From NCBI RefSeq assembly GCF_030915445.1, contig NZ_CP133264.1, positions 1,550,001 to 1,614,000 of the forward strand: 64,000 bases of DNA. Reading direction: 5' to 3'. A program made the translations under genes and the position numbers. This stretch comes from Clostridium sp. OS1-26 (GTDB taxonomy: Bacteria; Bacillota; Clostridia; Clostridiales; Clostridiaceae). Below the pieces are notes generated by a model. That model saw only the letters and a program-made list of their open reading frames with translations. It was not told where the DNA came from and ran no database searches. Each line of letters begins with the position of its first letter. Within the stretch, counting starts at the first letter, position 1. Below are positions 28,074-34,505 of the stretch, in pieces.

Positions 28074-28952
28074 ATGGTAAAAATAGTTTTCGGCATATTG
28101 CTGCTTTTAGTAGCATACTTTGCATTTTTGTTTTTTACAGATTATGCGAAAGCATCAAAAGAAGGAAAACTTGAAAAATCAAACTTTTTAGCTCTAGGAG
28201 TTGTAGGATTCATTACAAACTTTTTTGACACTTTAGGTATAGGAAGCTTTGCGCCAACTACTGCATTATTGAAGAACTTTAAACTTTCAGAAGATAGAAC
28301 ATTACCAGGTACACTTAATGTTGCTTGTACAATACCAGTTGCAATTGAAGCGCTTATATTTATTACAGTTATAAAAGTTGATCCAGTAACATTATTTTCA
28401 ATGTTAGCTGCTGCAACTATAGGTGCTATAGTAGGAGCTGGAATTGTTTCAAAACTTCCTGAAAAAGTTATACAGCTTGGAATGGGTGTAGCATTAATAA
28501 TAGTTGCATTTGTAATGCTTGCAGGACAACTTCATTTAATGCCAGCTGGTGGAGAGGCTATAGGACTTACAGGTGGAAAACTTATAGTAGCAATAATAGG
28601 TAACTTTATATTAGGAGCACTTATGACACTAGGAATAGGACTTTATGCTCCATGTATGGCACTAGTATTTGCACTTGGAATGAGCCCTAAGGTAGCATTT
28701 CCAATAATGATGGGATCATGTGCATTCTTAATGCCAGCAGCATCAGCTAAGTTTGTTAAAGAAGGCGCGTATGATAGAAAGGCTTCTATGGCTATAACTA
28801 TATTTGGTACTATAGGCGTTTTTATAGCTGCTTATATAGTTAAAGAACTACCACTTAAAATATTAACATGGTTAGTAATAGTAGTTATCTTCTACACAGC
28901 GGCTATGATGTTTAGATCAGCATCTAAGGCAAAGGCTGCTAGCAGAGCGTAA
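28074..28952 (+). CDS. TSUP (TauE/SafE) family membrane transporter, unit 2
   Basis: 292-aa paralogue of the unit 1 transporter, with the same two-half layout (FITNFFDTLGIGSFAPTTAL and FILGALMTLGIGLYAPCMAL) and about eight membrane helices. The second half (FALGMSPKVAFPIMMGSCAF) is nearly identical between copies, the first half less so. The repeated linkage to prdF makes a role in proline or 5-aminovalerate transport reasonable but unproven. Preceded by GGGAGG. A strong terminator follows. Confidence 0.82.
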   Translation: MVKIVFGILLLLVAYFAFLFFTDYAKASKEGKLEKSNFLALGVVGFITNFFDTLGIGSFAPTTALLKNFKLSEDRTLPGTLNVACTIPVAIEALIFITVIKVDPVTLFSMLAAATIGAIVGAGIVSKLPEKVIQLGMGVALIIVAFVMLAGQLHLMPAGGEAIGLTGGKLIVAIIGNFILGALMTLGIGLYAPCMALVFALGMSPKVAFPIMMGSCAFLMPAASAKFVKEGAYDRKASMAITIFGTIGVFIAAYIVKELPLKILTWLVIVVIFYTAAMMFRSASKAKAASRA

Positions 28953-28986
28953 AATTTTACCCAAAAAGTTAAAATATTAACGATAT

Positions 28987-29034
28987 AAAAAGTAAACTCC
29001 AGGTTTTTAAAAAATCTGGAGTTTACTTTTTTAT
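28987..29034 (+). terminator. Terminator of prd unit 2
   Basis: 16-bp perfect stem (28987-29002 with 29016-29031), A/T-rich loop and T-run. Confidence 0.9.
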
Positions 29035-29067
29035 GCATTATATTTTATGTATTAAGAATATAGTAAG

Positions 29068-29132
29068 TTTACTCTATAATATATAATTCATCTTTTCACA
29101 ATTATATTGAAAGTTACATATTATAGAGTAAA
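29068..29132 (+). repeat. 15-bp inverted repeat before manC
   Basis: TTTACTCTATAATAT (29068-29082) and its exact reverse complement (29118-29132) flank 35 bases that hold the -35 part of a sigma-K-like promoter. The right arm overlaps the -10 box, so a repressor or a GerE-type regulator could act here. Confidence 0.5.
29098..29125 (+). promoter_or_regulatory. Sigma-K-like promoter of manC
   Basis: AC (29098-29099), 17-base spacer and CATATTATA (29117-29125), matching the mother-cell consensus AC-N16/17-CATANNNTA. The TTG start codon of manC is about 31 bases later. The match is exact but the motif is short and AT-rich, so chance occurrence cannot be excluded. Confidence 0.4.
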
Positions 29133-29155
29133 GCAATATTTAGGGGTGAGGCTTA

Positions 29156-29413
29156 TTGTTATATGCACTGATTCTTGCGGGTGGTAAAGGAACAAGACTA
29201 TATCCTCTCTCAAGGGCTAAAAATCCAAAACAATTTTTAAAAATTATAAATAATAAAAGTTTTTTAAGAAATACAGTAGATAGAATAAAACCACTAGTAA
29301 GCAAAGAAAATATTTATGTAGTAACTAATAAAGAATATATAGATAAAGTATATGCGGAGCTGCCTGAGATAGATAAAAAAAATATATTTGTAGAGCCAGA
29401 AAATAAAGAGACC
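29156..29413 (+). CDS. manC: Mannose-1-phosphate guanylyltransferase, 5' exon-like part (interrupted by element)
   Basis: First 86 codons of a nucleotidyltransferase that makes GDP-mannose from mannose-1-phosphate and GTP. The N-terminus has the signature LILAGGKGTRLYPLSR and then NPKQFL, the GTP- and metal-binding part. The native frame is lost right after VEPENKET, where the inserted element begins, and reads TSTFNI to a stop at 29429-29431. The matching remainder starts at 32567. TTG start at 29156, six bases after AGGGGTGAG. As it stands the protein would be a 91-aa fragment without the sugar-binding half. Confidence 0.85.
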
Positions 29414-29436
29414 TCTACATTCAATATATAGGTCAT
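29401..29436 (+). repeat. Left attachment site of the intervening element (attL)
   Basis: The shared core GACC is at 29410-29413. Inside the element follows ATAGGTCAT (29428-29436), the inverted partner of ATGACCTAT in the right site. The core and arms were found by comparing the two interrupted halves of manC. Confidence 0.7.
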
Positions 29437-29469
29437 TATGTAAAATTTGATGATTTAAGATAAAAGAAT

Positions 29470-29483
29470 AAAAGCGCTTTCCG
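29470..29483 (+). promoter_or_regulatory. Possible cre (CcpA-binding) site inside the element
   Basis: AAAAGCGCTTTCCG contains the palindrome AAAGCGCTTT, close to the cre consensus TGNAANCGNWNNCA. It lies about 35 bases before the first small gene. Confidence 0.3.
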
Positions 29484-29516
29484 TGGAAAAACTAACTTTA
29501 GAAAGGGGAGTTAAAT

Positions 29517-29651
29517 ATGACTGATAGAATACACCATAAAGCAAGCAATAGAGAAAATAAGAGAAATGACGTAAGTAGACCATCTGGGAATAAAAAGAAT
29601 ACTAAGAATCCACCTAAATTTGAAAATTTTAATGGAGAGCCAATTTACTAG
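29517..29651 (+). CDS. Small basic hydrophilic protein, 44 aa
   Basis: 44 aa, rich in Asn, Lys, Arg and Pro, with no membrane segment (for example NRENKRNDVSRPSGNKKNTK). Good ribosome-binding site (AAAGGGGAG) seven bases before the ATG. The composition recalls minor small acid-soluble spore proteins, but I see no family motif and make no assignment. It is the first gene inside the left end of the element, followed by a second 44-aa gene. Confidence 0.5.
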   Translation: MTDRIHHKASNRENKRNDVSRPSGNKKNTKNPPKFENFNGEPIY

Positions 29652-29678
29652 ACCATAAAAAACAAAGGAAGTGATAGC

Positions 29679-29813
29679 ATGAAACAAGTGACACAAATAG
29701 AGCTTCAGCATGATTTTAAGAGAGAAAATAACAAACCAGGGTCTAGAGCTCAATCTCCTTTTCAAAGTAAAGCCATAAGAGAGGCTAAGCAAATAGTTAA
29801 ATCTGCTGATTAA
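29679..29813 (+). CDS. Small hydrophilic protein, 44 aa
   Basis: 44 aa, unrelated in sequence to the preceding gene though of equal length (HDFKRENNKPGSRAQSPFQS, then an amphipathic C-terminal helix KAIREAKQIVKSAD). It has a ribosome-binding site (AAAGGAAGTG) and is followed at once by a clear terminator, which supports a real transcript of two small genes. Function unknown. Confidence 0.5.
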   Translation: MKQVTQIELQHDFKRENNKPGSRAQSPFQSKAIREAKQIVKSAD

Positions 29814-29838
29814 AAAGAGCCTTTAGGGCTCTTTTTTA
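29814..29838 (+). terminator. Terminator after the two small element genes
   Basis: 8-bp stem (29814-29821 with 29827-29834) whose 3' arm runs into the T-tract; 5-nt loop. Confidence 0.8.
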
Positions 29839-29922
29839 TTATCTGAGAAGATTATATAATTAATATATAATTTTTAAGGCTATGAAATAGTACCAAATTA
29901 TATATTTATGGCGGTGAATTGA

Positions 29923-30531
29923 ATGAAAAAGCTTAATAGAGAATTTTATAGTAGAGATACAGAAACAGTTGCGAAAGAACTTTTAGGAAAAATATTAGTT
30001 CATGAAGTAGATGGTAAGAGGTTGGCTGGAAAGATAGTCGAAACTGAGGCATATTTAGGTATAAAAGACAAAGCAGCACACTCTTATGGAGGAAGAAGAA
30101 CTCCAAGAGTGGAGGTTATGTATGGAGAGGCGGGATTTTCATATGTTTTTATAATATATGGAATGTATTACTGTTTTAATGTAGTTACTCAGAAGGAAGA
30201 GATACCTGAGGCAGTACTTATAAGAGCTTTAGAGCCTGTAGAAAGCTTAGATATAATAGCAACTAATAGGTTTAAGAAAGATTATAATGACTTAACTAAG
30301 ACTCAAATTAAAAGTTTGACTAATGGCCCTGGGAAATTATGTGATGGACTAAAAATCAATAAGACCCTAAATGGTGAAGATCTATTGGATAATAAATTAT
30401 ACATAGAAGATAACGATGAAGAGTTTAATATTATAACCGATAAACGTATAGGAATAGATTATGCAGAAGAGGCAAAGGACTATTTATTAAGATTTTATAT
30501 AGAAAACAACAAATATGTATCTGTAAAATAG
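29923..30531 (+). CDS. 3-methyladenine DNA glycosylase (AAG/MPG family)
   Basis: 202 aa, normal length for bacterial AAG-type glycosylases, which remove alkylated purines in base excision repair. Motifs: KELLGKILVHE, the catalytic IVETEAYLGIKDKAAHSYGG (Glu of ETEAY activates water), YVFIIYGMYYCFNVV and NGPGKLCDGLKIN. Intact, with its own start (ATG after GGCGGTGA). It lies within the recombinase element as cargo, so excision of the element would remove it from that chromosome. An additional chromosomal copy cannot be excluded. Confidence 0.9.
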   Translation: MKKLNREFYSRDTETVAKELLGKILVHEVDGKRLAGKIVETEAYLGIKDKAAHSYGGRRTPRVEVMYGEAGFSYVFIIYGMYYCFNVVTQKEEIPEAVLIRALEPVESLDIIATNRFKKDYNDLTKTQIKSLTNGPGKLCDGLKINKTLNGEDLLDNKLYIEDNDEEFNIITDKRIGIDYAEEAKDYLLRFYIENNKYVSVK

Positions 30532-30551
30532 TTTTTTAAGGGGAATAGAAG

Positions 30552-30794
30552 GTGAATTACATATATATTTTAAAGTGCAAAGATGGTAGTCTTTACACAG
30601 GATATACTAATAATCTAGAAAGAAGAATAAAAACTCACAATAATGGCAAAGGGGCAAAGTACACTAGATGTAGGCTTCCGGTAGAGCTAGTTTACTATGA
30701 ATCTTATGAAACAAAGAGCGATGCTATGAAAAGAGAATATTGCATAAAGCAAATGAGTAGAGAAGTAAAAATGAAACTTATATCAAATAAATAA
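30552..30794 (+). CDS. GIY-YIG nuclease-fold protein (UPF0213 type)
   Basis: 80 aa single-domain GIY-YIG protein: YIYILKCKDGSLYTGYTNNL carries the Y..Y..LYTGYT signature, followed by the conserved arginine and the KGAKYTRCRLPVELVY block. Proteins of this size (YhbQ/UPF0213) are widespread; some act in DNA repair. GTG start at 30552, 20 bases after the glycosylase, so probably cotranscribed with it. Cargo of the element. Confidence 0.85.
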   Translation: MNYIYILKCKDGSLYTGYTNNLERRIKTHNNGKGAKYTRCRLPVELVYYESYETKSDAMKREYCIKQMSREVKMKLISNK

Positions 30795-30809
30795 ATCAAA
30801 AATGTTTAA

Positions 30810-30849
30810 CCTCCAGCATATTATTAATTATGAACTAATGTGCTGGAGG
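30810..30849 (+). promoter_or_regulatory. Hairpin masking the ribosome-binding site before the recombinase pair
   Basis: CCTCCAGCA (30810-30818) pairs with TGCTGGAGG (30841-30849). The 3' arm contains the GGAGG ribosome-binding site of the 45-aa gene that starts at 30855, so the fold would block its translation, and by coupling that of the recombinase. Confidence 0.5.
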
Positions 30850-30854
30850 ATTTT

Positions 30855-30992
30855 ATGTCTAAAAAGGAAAAAATAATAGTAACCAGGGTCTTTGGGAAAA
30901 AGGACTTAAATGAAATAATAAAAAAGATAATTAAAAGTAATCTAAGTGAAACTAAGATAGCTATCACAAATAAAGTATGGAGTGATAGATAA
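30855..30992 (+). CDS. Small basic protein coupled to the recombinase, 45 aa (possible directionality factor)
   Basis: 45 aa, Lys/Ile-rich (KKEKIIVTRVFGKKDLNEII). Its TAA (30990-30992) directly abuts the recombinase ATG at 30993, so the two are translationally coupled. GGAGG lies four bases before its ATG. Small proteins next to serine recombinases can be recombination directionality factors or form part of a recombinase pair. No motif proves that here. Confidence 0.55.
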   Translation: MSKKEKIIVTRVFGKKDLNEIIKKIIKSNLSETKIAITNKVWSDR

Positions 30993-32531
30993 ATGGGTAT
31001 TTGGAATGTGGCTATCTATGCAAGAGTGAGTACGGACAAGTATGACCAGAAAGAATCTATACCAGCTCAGATTCAAGGCTTAAAAGAATGGATTCTAGAA
31101 AAAAGTAAAGAAGATAAAAACTCTATATATAATCTTGTGAATGTTTATGAAGATTGTGGATCTTCAGGATCCAATTTTGAGAGGGAAAGTTTTATCCAGA
31201 TGAAAGAAGATATAGAGAATAAAAAAATAAACATGATACTTACAAGAGATCTCTCGAGATTTTCAAGAAACTATATAATGGCTGGATATTATTTAGAGGA
31301 CTATTTTAAAGCCAAAGGTATTAGATTTGTTTCTGTACTTGATAACGTAGATACATTATATGAGTTTAATGATATAATTCCATTTAAAAATATTTTAAAT
31401 GAGATGTATATAAAAGATTGTTCAAGAAGAACTAGAGATGGCCTTAGGCAGAGGATGATAAGAGGATCTAGTATTGCCAGTAAACCTCCTTATGGCTATA
31501 AGTTTGAAGAAAGTTTTGAAGAAAATATAAAAATTATAAAATTAATACCTGCAGAGAATGAAGCTACTAAAATAGTGATAAAAATATATGATCTGTATTT
31601 AAAAGGATGGGGATTTAAAAAGATTGCAGACTATTTAAACTCAATTGGAGTAAGGCCGCCATCGTGGCATGTGAAAAATTTCGGAAAATCCAAGTTCTTT
31701 AAATGGAATAGCAATTCTATAAGGTATATTTTAACAAACCCTAAATATTCGGGACGAATGATTCAAGGGAGATGGAGAAAAGTAAGTTATAAGTTAAAAA
31801 CAGTGAAAGCTTTACCAAAAGATCAATGGATATATGGCGGGGAATTTAAAGGAATAATACCTAAGGAAACTTTTGATGAAGTTCAGGAACTTATAAAAAA
31901 GAGACAGAGGACATTAAGATATAAAAACGACGAAGTACATTTATTTTCAGGAGTACTTAAGTGTGGTGACTGCGGTGGAGGCATGTGCTATAGAAAGAAA
32001 TATAACGGATACAAGTGTACAAATAGTCAAACTGGTAAAAAAAGGTGTACTGCTCATTCCGTAAAAGAAGAATATATAAAGCAAATTATTATAAATGATT
32101 TGATAAATTACACAAAAGATTTAAATAAGGAAATATTCTATAAAGAACTAAAAGAACTTATTAGAAGTACTAATCATACTGAAGAACTCAAAAGAATAAA
32201 TGATAAGCTTAAAGAAATAGATACAAATATTAAGCGAATATATGAAGATAGGTTAAAAAGCATAATAAATGAAAAAAACTTTAAAATGATTTTAAAAGAA
32301 ATCCAAGATAAACAAAATCGATTAGAAAAAGAGCAAGAACAAATAGAAAGCGAGATAAATAGTAATAGAGATTGTGTAGCTAGTTTAATATGTAGTAAGA
32401 TTGACCATATATTAAGCTTTAATGAACTTAAAAGAAATGATATAGAGGAGTTAGTAGAAAAAATAATTGTTTTTGAAGATAAAAATGTAAAAGAAAAACA
32501 TATACAAGTTTTTTATAAATTTAATGCCTAA
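30993..32531 (+). CDS. Large serine recombinase of the intervening element
   Basis: 512 aa. Residues 1-150 are the resolvase catalytic domain, with the nucleophile in YARVSTDKYDQKESI (Ser13) and the active-site arginines in LTRDLSRFSRNY. Residues 160-300 are the recombinase domain (KPPYGYKF, KIADYLNSIGVRPPSW, ILTNPKYSGRMIQGRW). A zinc ribbon follows (LKCGDCGGGMCYRKKYNGYKCTN is the Cys cluster, about residues 325-352). The C-terminus is a long coiled coil. The protein is complete and its stop lies 35 bases before the right core site, so it probably moves this element. SpoIVCA of the skin element is of the same family. Confidence 0.93.
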   Translation: MGIWNVAIYARVSTDKYDQKESIPAQIQGLKEWILEKSKEDKNSIYNLVNVYEDCGSSGSNFERESFIQMKEDIENKKINMILTRDLSRFSRNYIMAGYYLEDYFKAKGIRFVSVLDNVDTLYEFNDIIPFKNILNEMYIKDCSRRTRDGLRQRMIRGSSIASKPPYGYKFEESFEENIKIIKLIPAENEATKIVIKIYDLYLKGWGFKKIADYLNSIGVRPPSWHVKNFGKSKFFKWNSNSIRYILTNPKYSGRMIQGRWRKVSYKLKTVKALPKDQWIYGGEFKGIIPKETFDEVQELIKKRQRTLRYKNDEVHLFSGVLKCGDCGGGMCYRKKYNGYKCTNSQTGKKRCTAHSVKEEYIKQIIINDLINYTKDLNKEIFYKELKELIRSTNHTEELKRINDKLKEIDTNIKRIYEDRLKSIINEKNFKMILKEIQDKQNRLEKEQEQIESEINSNRDCVASLICSKIDHILSFNELKRNDIEELVEKIIVFEDKNVKEKHIQVFYKFNA

Positions 32532-32539
32532 TAAACTAT

Positions 32540-32580
32540 ATGACCTATAATGAGATTCAAGGGACCGCCACCTGTATAGG
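32540..32580 (+). repeat. Right attachment site of the intervening element (attR)
   Basis: Arm ATGACCTAT (32540-32548) and core GACC (32563-32566), after which manC sequence resumes. Joined to the left interior arm it would form a 50-bp site with 9- to 10-bp inverted ends centred on the AC of GACC. Confidence 0.7.
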
Positions 32581-33376
32581 GCTCTCTGCGGTAAAACTAT
32601 TAAAAAAGGACAGCGATGCTACTATGATAATTTTACCGTCAGATCATTATATAGAAAATGAAAAATTATTTATAGATACTCTATCACAAGCTAAAGAGAT
32701 TGCAGAAAAACGAAGAGGTCTTGTAACTATAGGTATAACGCCTACAAGGCCTGAAACTGGATATGGTTATATAGAGATGGGTGAAAGAATAGGTGGTGAC
32801 ATTGCAAGCTTTAAGGTTGAGAGATTTCTAGAAAAACCTAACATTGAGGTTGCTAAAGATCTTTTGCTTAAAGGCACTTATCTTTGGAATAGTGGAATGT
32901 TTGTATGGAGAGCAGATGTTTACTTAAGAGAAATGCAAAAGTATTTACCTAAAATGCATAAAAGCATGATGTCTATATATCAGAGCTTAGGAACAGAGAA
33001 AGAGGAAGAAAATATAAAAGAACAATATGAGATTATAGATGGAATTTCCGTAGATTTCGGAATCATGCAAAAAACTAGAAAAGCCTATGTAATAAAAAGT
33101 GAATTCTTATGGGATGACATAGGAACATTTGCTGCATTAGGGAGGTTCTTAAAAAATTATAAAGGAAACAATGTAACAGAAAATACTTTCTTAGAAGCAA
33201 GTGAAAATTGTATTGTATTTGGAAGTGATAGACTTATTATAGTTTTTGGAGTAAAAGATTTAATTGTAGTAGATTCTGAAGATGTGGTACTAGTTATGGA
33301 TAAAAATAAGGATCAAGAAATAAAGTATCTTGTTAATCAATTAAAAAGTGAAGAAAATAAGGAAGAATTTTTATAG
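32567..33376 (+). CDS. manC: Mannose-1-phosphate guanylyltransferase, 3' part (restored by excision)
   Basis: Last 269 codons of manC. Contains IILPSDHYIENEKLF (the PSDH active-site block), TIGITPTRPETGYGYIEMG, ERFLEKPN and LWNSGMFVWR, ending with IKTRKAYVIKSEFLWDDIGT-type segments and VVLVMDKNKDQEIKYLV. It has no start codon of its own in manC sequence; an ATG at 32540 inside the right att arm opens the frame but has no good ribosome-binding site. With the 5' part it makes a 355-aa enzyme, the usual size for clostridial short ManC. Confidence 0.88.
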   Translation, partial: ATCIGLSAVKLLKKDSDATMIILPSDHYIENEKLFIDTLSQAKEIAEKRRGLVTIGITPTRPETGYGYIEMGERIGGDIASFKVERFLEKPNIEVAKDLLLKGTYLWNSGMFVWRADVYLREMQKYLPKMHKSMMSIYQSLGTEKEEENIKEQYEIIDGISVDFGIMQKTRKAYVIKSEFLWDDIGTFAALGRFLKNYKGNNVTENTFLEASENCIVFGSDRLIIVFGVKDLIVVDSEDVVLVMDKNKDQEIKYLVNQLKSEENKEEFL

Positions 33377-33383
33377 TAGAGTA

Positions 33384-33412
33384 AGCTGTCAACAATGGGT
33401 TGGCAGCTTTTG
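33384..33412 (+). terminator. Terminator of manC
   Basis: 10-bp stem (33384-33393 with 33399-33408, one G-U) and short T-run. Confidence 0.7.
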
Positions 33413-33510
33413 TTAAACACCATATAAGCCAGCATTATAATTTTTAAGAAAAGGAGGAAAGAAATTATTTTAATAAGAGTTCGCTAAATACTTAAAAGGA
33501 GTTAGGAGTT

Positions 33511-33840
33511 ATGAAATTTTATAAAAATACCGCTTATATTTTTATAATTGGTTCAGGTGATGAACAAACTCCACATCTTGCTTTAGGGGCAGCATATGAC
33601 CCTAGGGATAAGACTATAGCTTTTTGGTTTAAGGGCAGAAGTAGAAGTTTCAATGTAGATAAGGTAGTAAAAGATGAGGAAAGCTTATTTGAGTTTATTG
33701 ATGCAAATTTATTAAGAGTCTCATTCCATCCAGTAGCATTAGAGGATTTAAAAAAATATAGACATAATTTATTTAACAATGCGCCTACGTTTAAAACAGC
33801 TGAGGGATTACAGAATTGGCTAATGAGTAGTAGTTATTAA
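33511..33840 (+). CDS. Conserved hypothetical protein, 109 aa, paralogue A
   Basis: 109 aa, soluble, no recognised domain. The start MKFYKNTAYIFIIG and the middle DKTIAFWFKGRSRSF, DEESLFEFIDAN and FHPVALEDLKKYR are shared with the next gene, also 109 aa, so the pair arose by tandem duplication. Ribosome-binding site AAGGAG. Followed by its own terminator. It might be a small beta-rich adaptor; I do not assign a function. Confidence 0.65.
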   Translation: MKFYKNTAYIFIIGSGDEQTPHLALGAAYDPRDKTIAFWFKGRSRSFNVDKVVKDEESLFEFIDANLLRVSFHPVALEDLKKYRHNLFNNAPTFKTAEGLQNWLMSSSY

Positions 33841-33863
33841 AAATTATGCAAACTTATATATAG

Positions 33864-33892
33864 AGCTGCGGACAATATGTCTGCAGCTTTTA
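33864..33892 (+). terminator. Terminator after paralogue A
   Basis: 11-bp stem (33864-33874 with 33878-33888, one G-U pair), 3-nt loop and T-run. Confidence 0.8.
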
Positions 33893-33993
33893 TTAAATAT
33901 TTCCTATATAATTTATTATAATTTAAAAATGTAAGAAGGAAAATTAAACTTTTTGTAGAATATTACAATAATAATCAGAAAGGGGTGAATGTT

Positions 33994-34323
33994 ATGAAAT
34001 TTTACAAAAATACAGCTTATATTTTTACTGTTGGATTGGATGATAATCAAATTGCCAATGTTGCATTAGGAGTTTCGTATTATCCTAAAGATAAAACTAT
34101 AGCTTTTTGGCAAAAAGATTGTAGTAAAATTTTCCACTTAGACAAACTTGTCAAAGATGAAGAGAGTAGATTTGAGTTTATAGATACAAATGGTTTAAGA
34201 GTTTCATTTCACCCAGTAACACTAGAGGATTTTGAAAAATATAGAGATAAATTATTTTATGGTGTACCTATATTTAAAACAACTGAAGGTCTCCAAAATT
34301 GGTTAATGAAAAATAATCATTAA
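33994..34323 (+). CDS. Conserved hypothetical protein, 109 aa, paralogue B
   Basis: 109 aa from the ATG at 33994, chosen because it aligns with paralogue A from the first residue (MKFYKNTAYIFTVG) and follows AAAGGGGTG by a normal distance. An in-frame GTG nine bases earlier overlaps the ribosome-binding site. It shares KDKTIAFWQKDCSKIF, DEESRFEFIDTNGLRVSFHP and the C-terminal FKTTEGLQNWLM with paralogue A. Unknown function. Confidence 0.65.
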   Translation: MKFYKNTAYIFTVGLDDNQIANVALGVSYYPKDKTIAFWQKDCSKIFHLDKLVKDEESRFEFIDTNGLRVSFHPVTLEDFEKYRDKLFYGVPIFKTTEGLQNWLMKNNH

Positions 34324-34352
34324 AGCTTAGATAAGATATTTACAATATAAAG

Positions 34353-34387
34353 AGGCCCTAGGAGCAGCATTAAAGCTCCTAGGGCCT
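34353..34387 (+). terminator. Hairpin after paralogue B
   Basis: Perfect 13-bp GC-rich stem (34353-34365 with 34375-34387), 9-nt loop, followed by an A/T-rich stretch rather than a pure T-run. Confidence 0.65.
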
Positions 34388-34505
34388 AAAATTATTTTAA
34401 AATTAAATAAGATGTAGTAAAAATAAATTTTATACTTTTGAATTAAATATTATAGTAACATATGGTAGAATATTAAATAAGGTTTGAGAAGAAAGGAAGA
34501 ATTGT

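Larger units (their letters stand above)
29414..32566 (+). mobile_element. 3,153-bp intervening element with large serine recombinase, inserted in manC (skin-like)
   Basis: The element splits manC. Removing 29414-32566 joins codon ACC (29411-29413) to GCC (32567-32569) in frame and gives VEPENKETATCIGLSAVKLL, the expected guanylyltransferase sequence. Direct repeats of GACC mark the ends (29410-29413, 32563-32566). Content: two 44-aa small proteins, a 3-methyladenine DNA glycosylase, a GIY-YIG protein, a 45-aa protein and the recombinase, all on the plus strand. No phage structural or plasmid replication genes are present. The architecture is like the sigK skin elements, which are excised in the mother cell during sporulation. 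Excision itself is not shown by the sequence. Confidence 0.85.

Noticed and set aside
29417..29431. manC as a simple nonsense pseudogene
   Set aside because: The missing remainder is found in frame 3.15 kb downstream with matching core repeats, so it is an interrupted gene.
29414..32566. Prophage or conjugative element
   Set aside because: Too small and without capsid, tail, relaxase or replication genes; only recombinase and small cargo.
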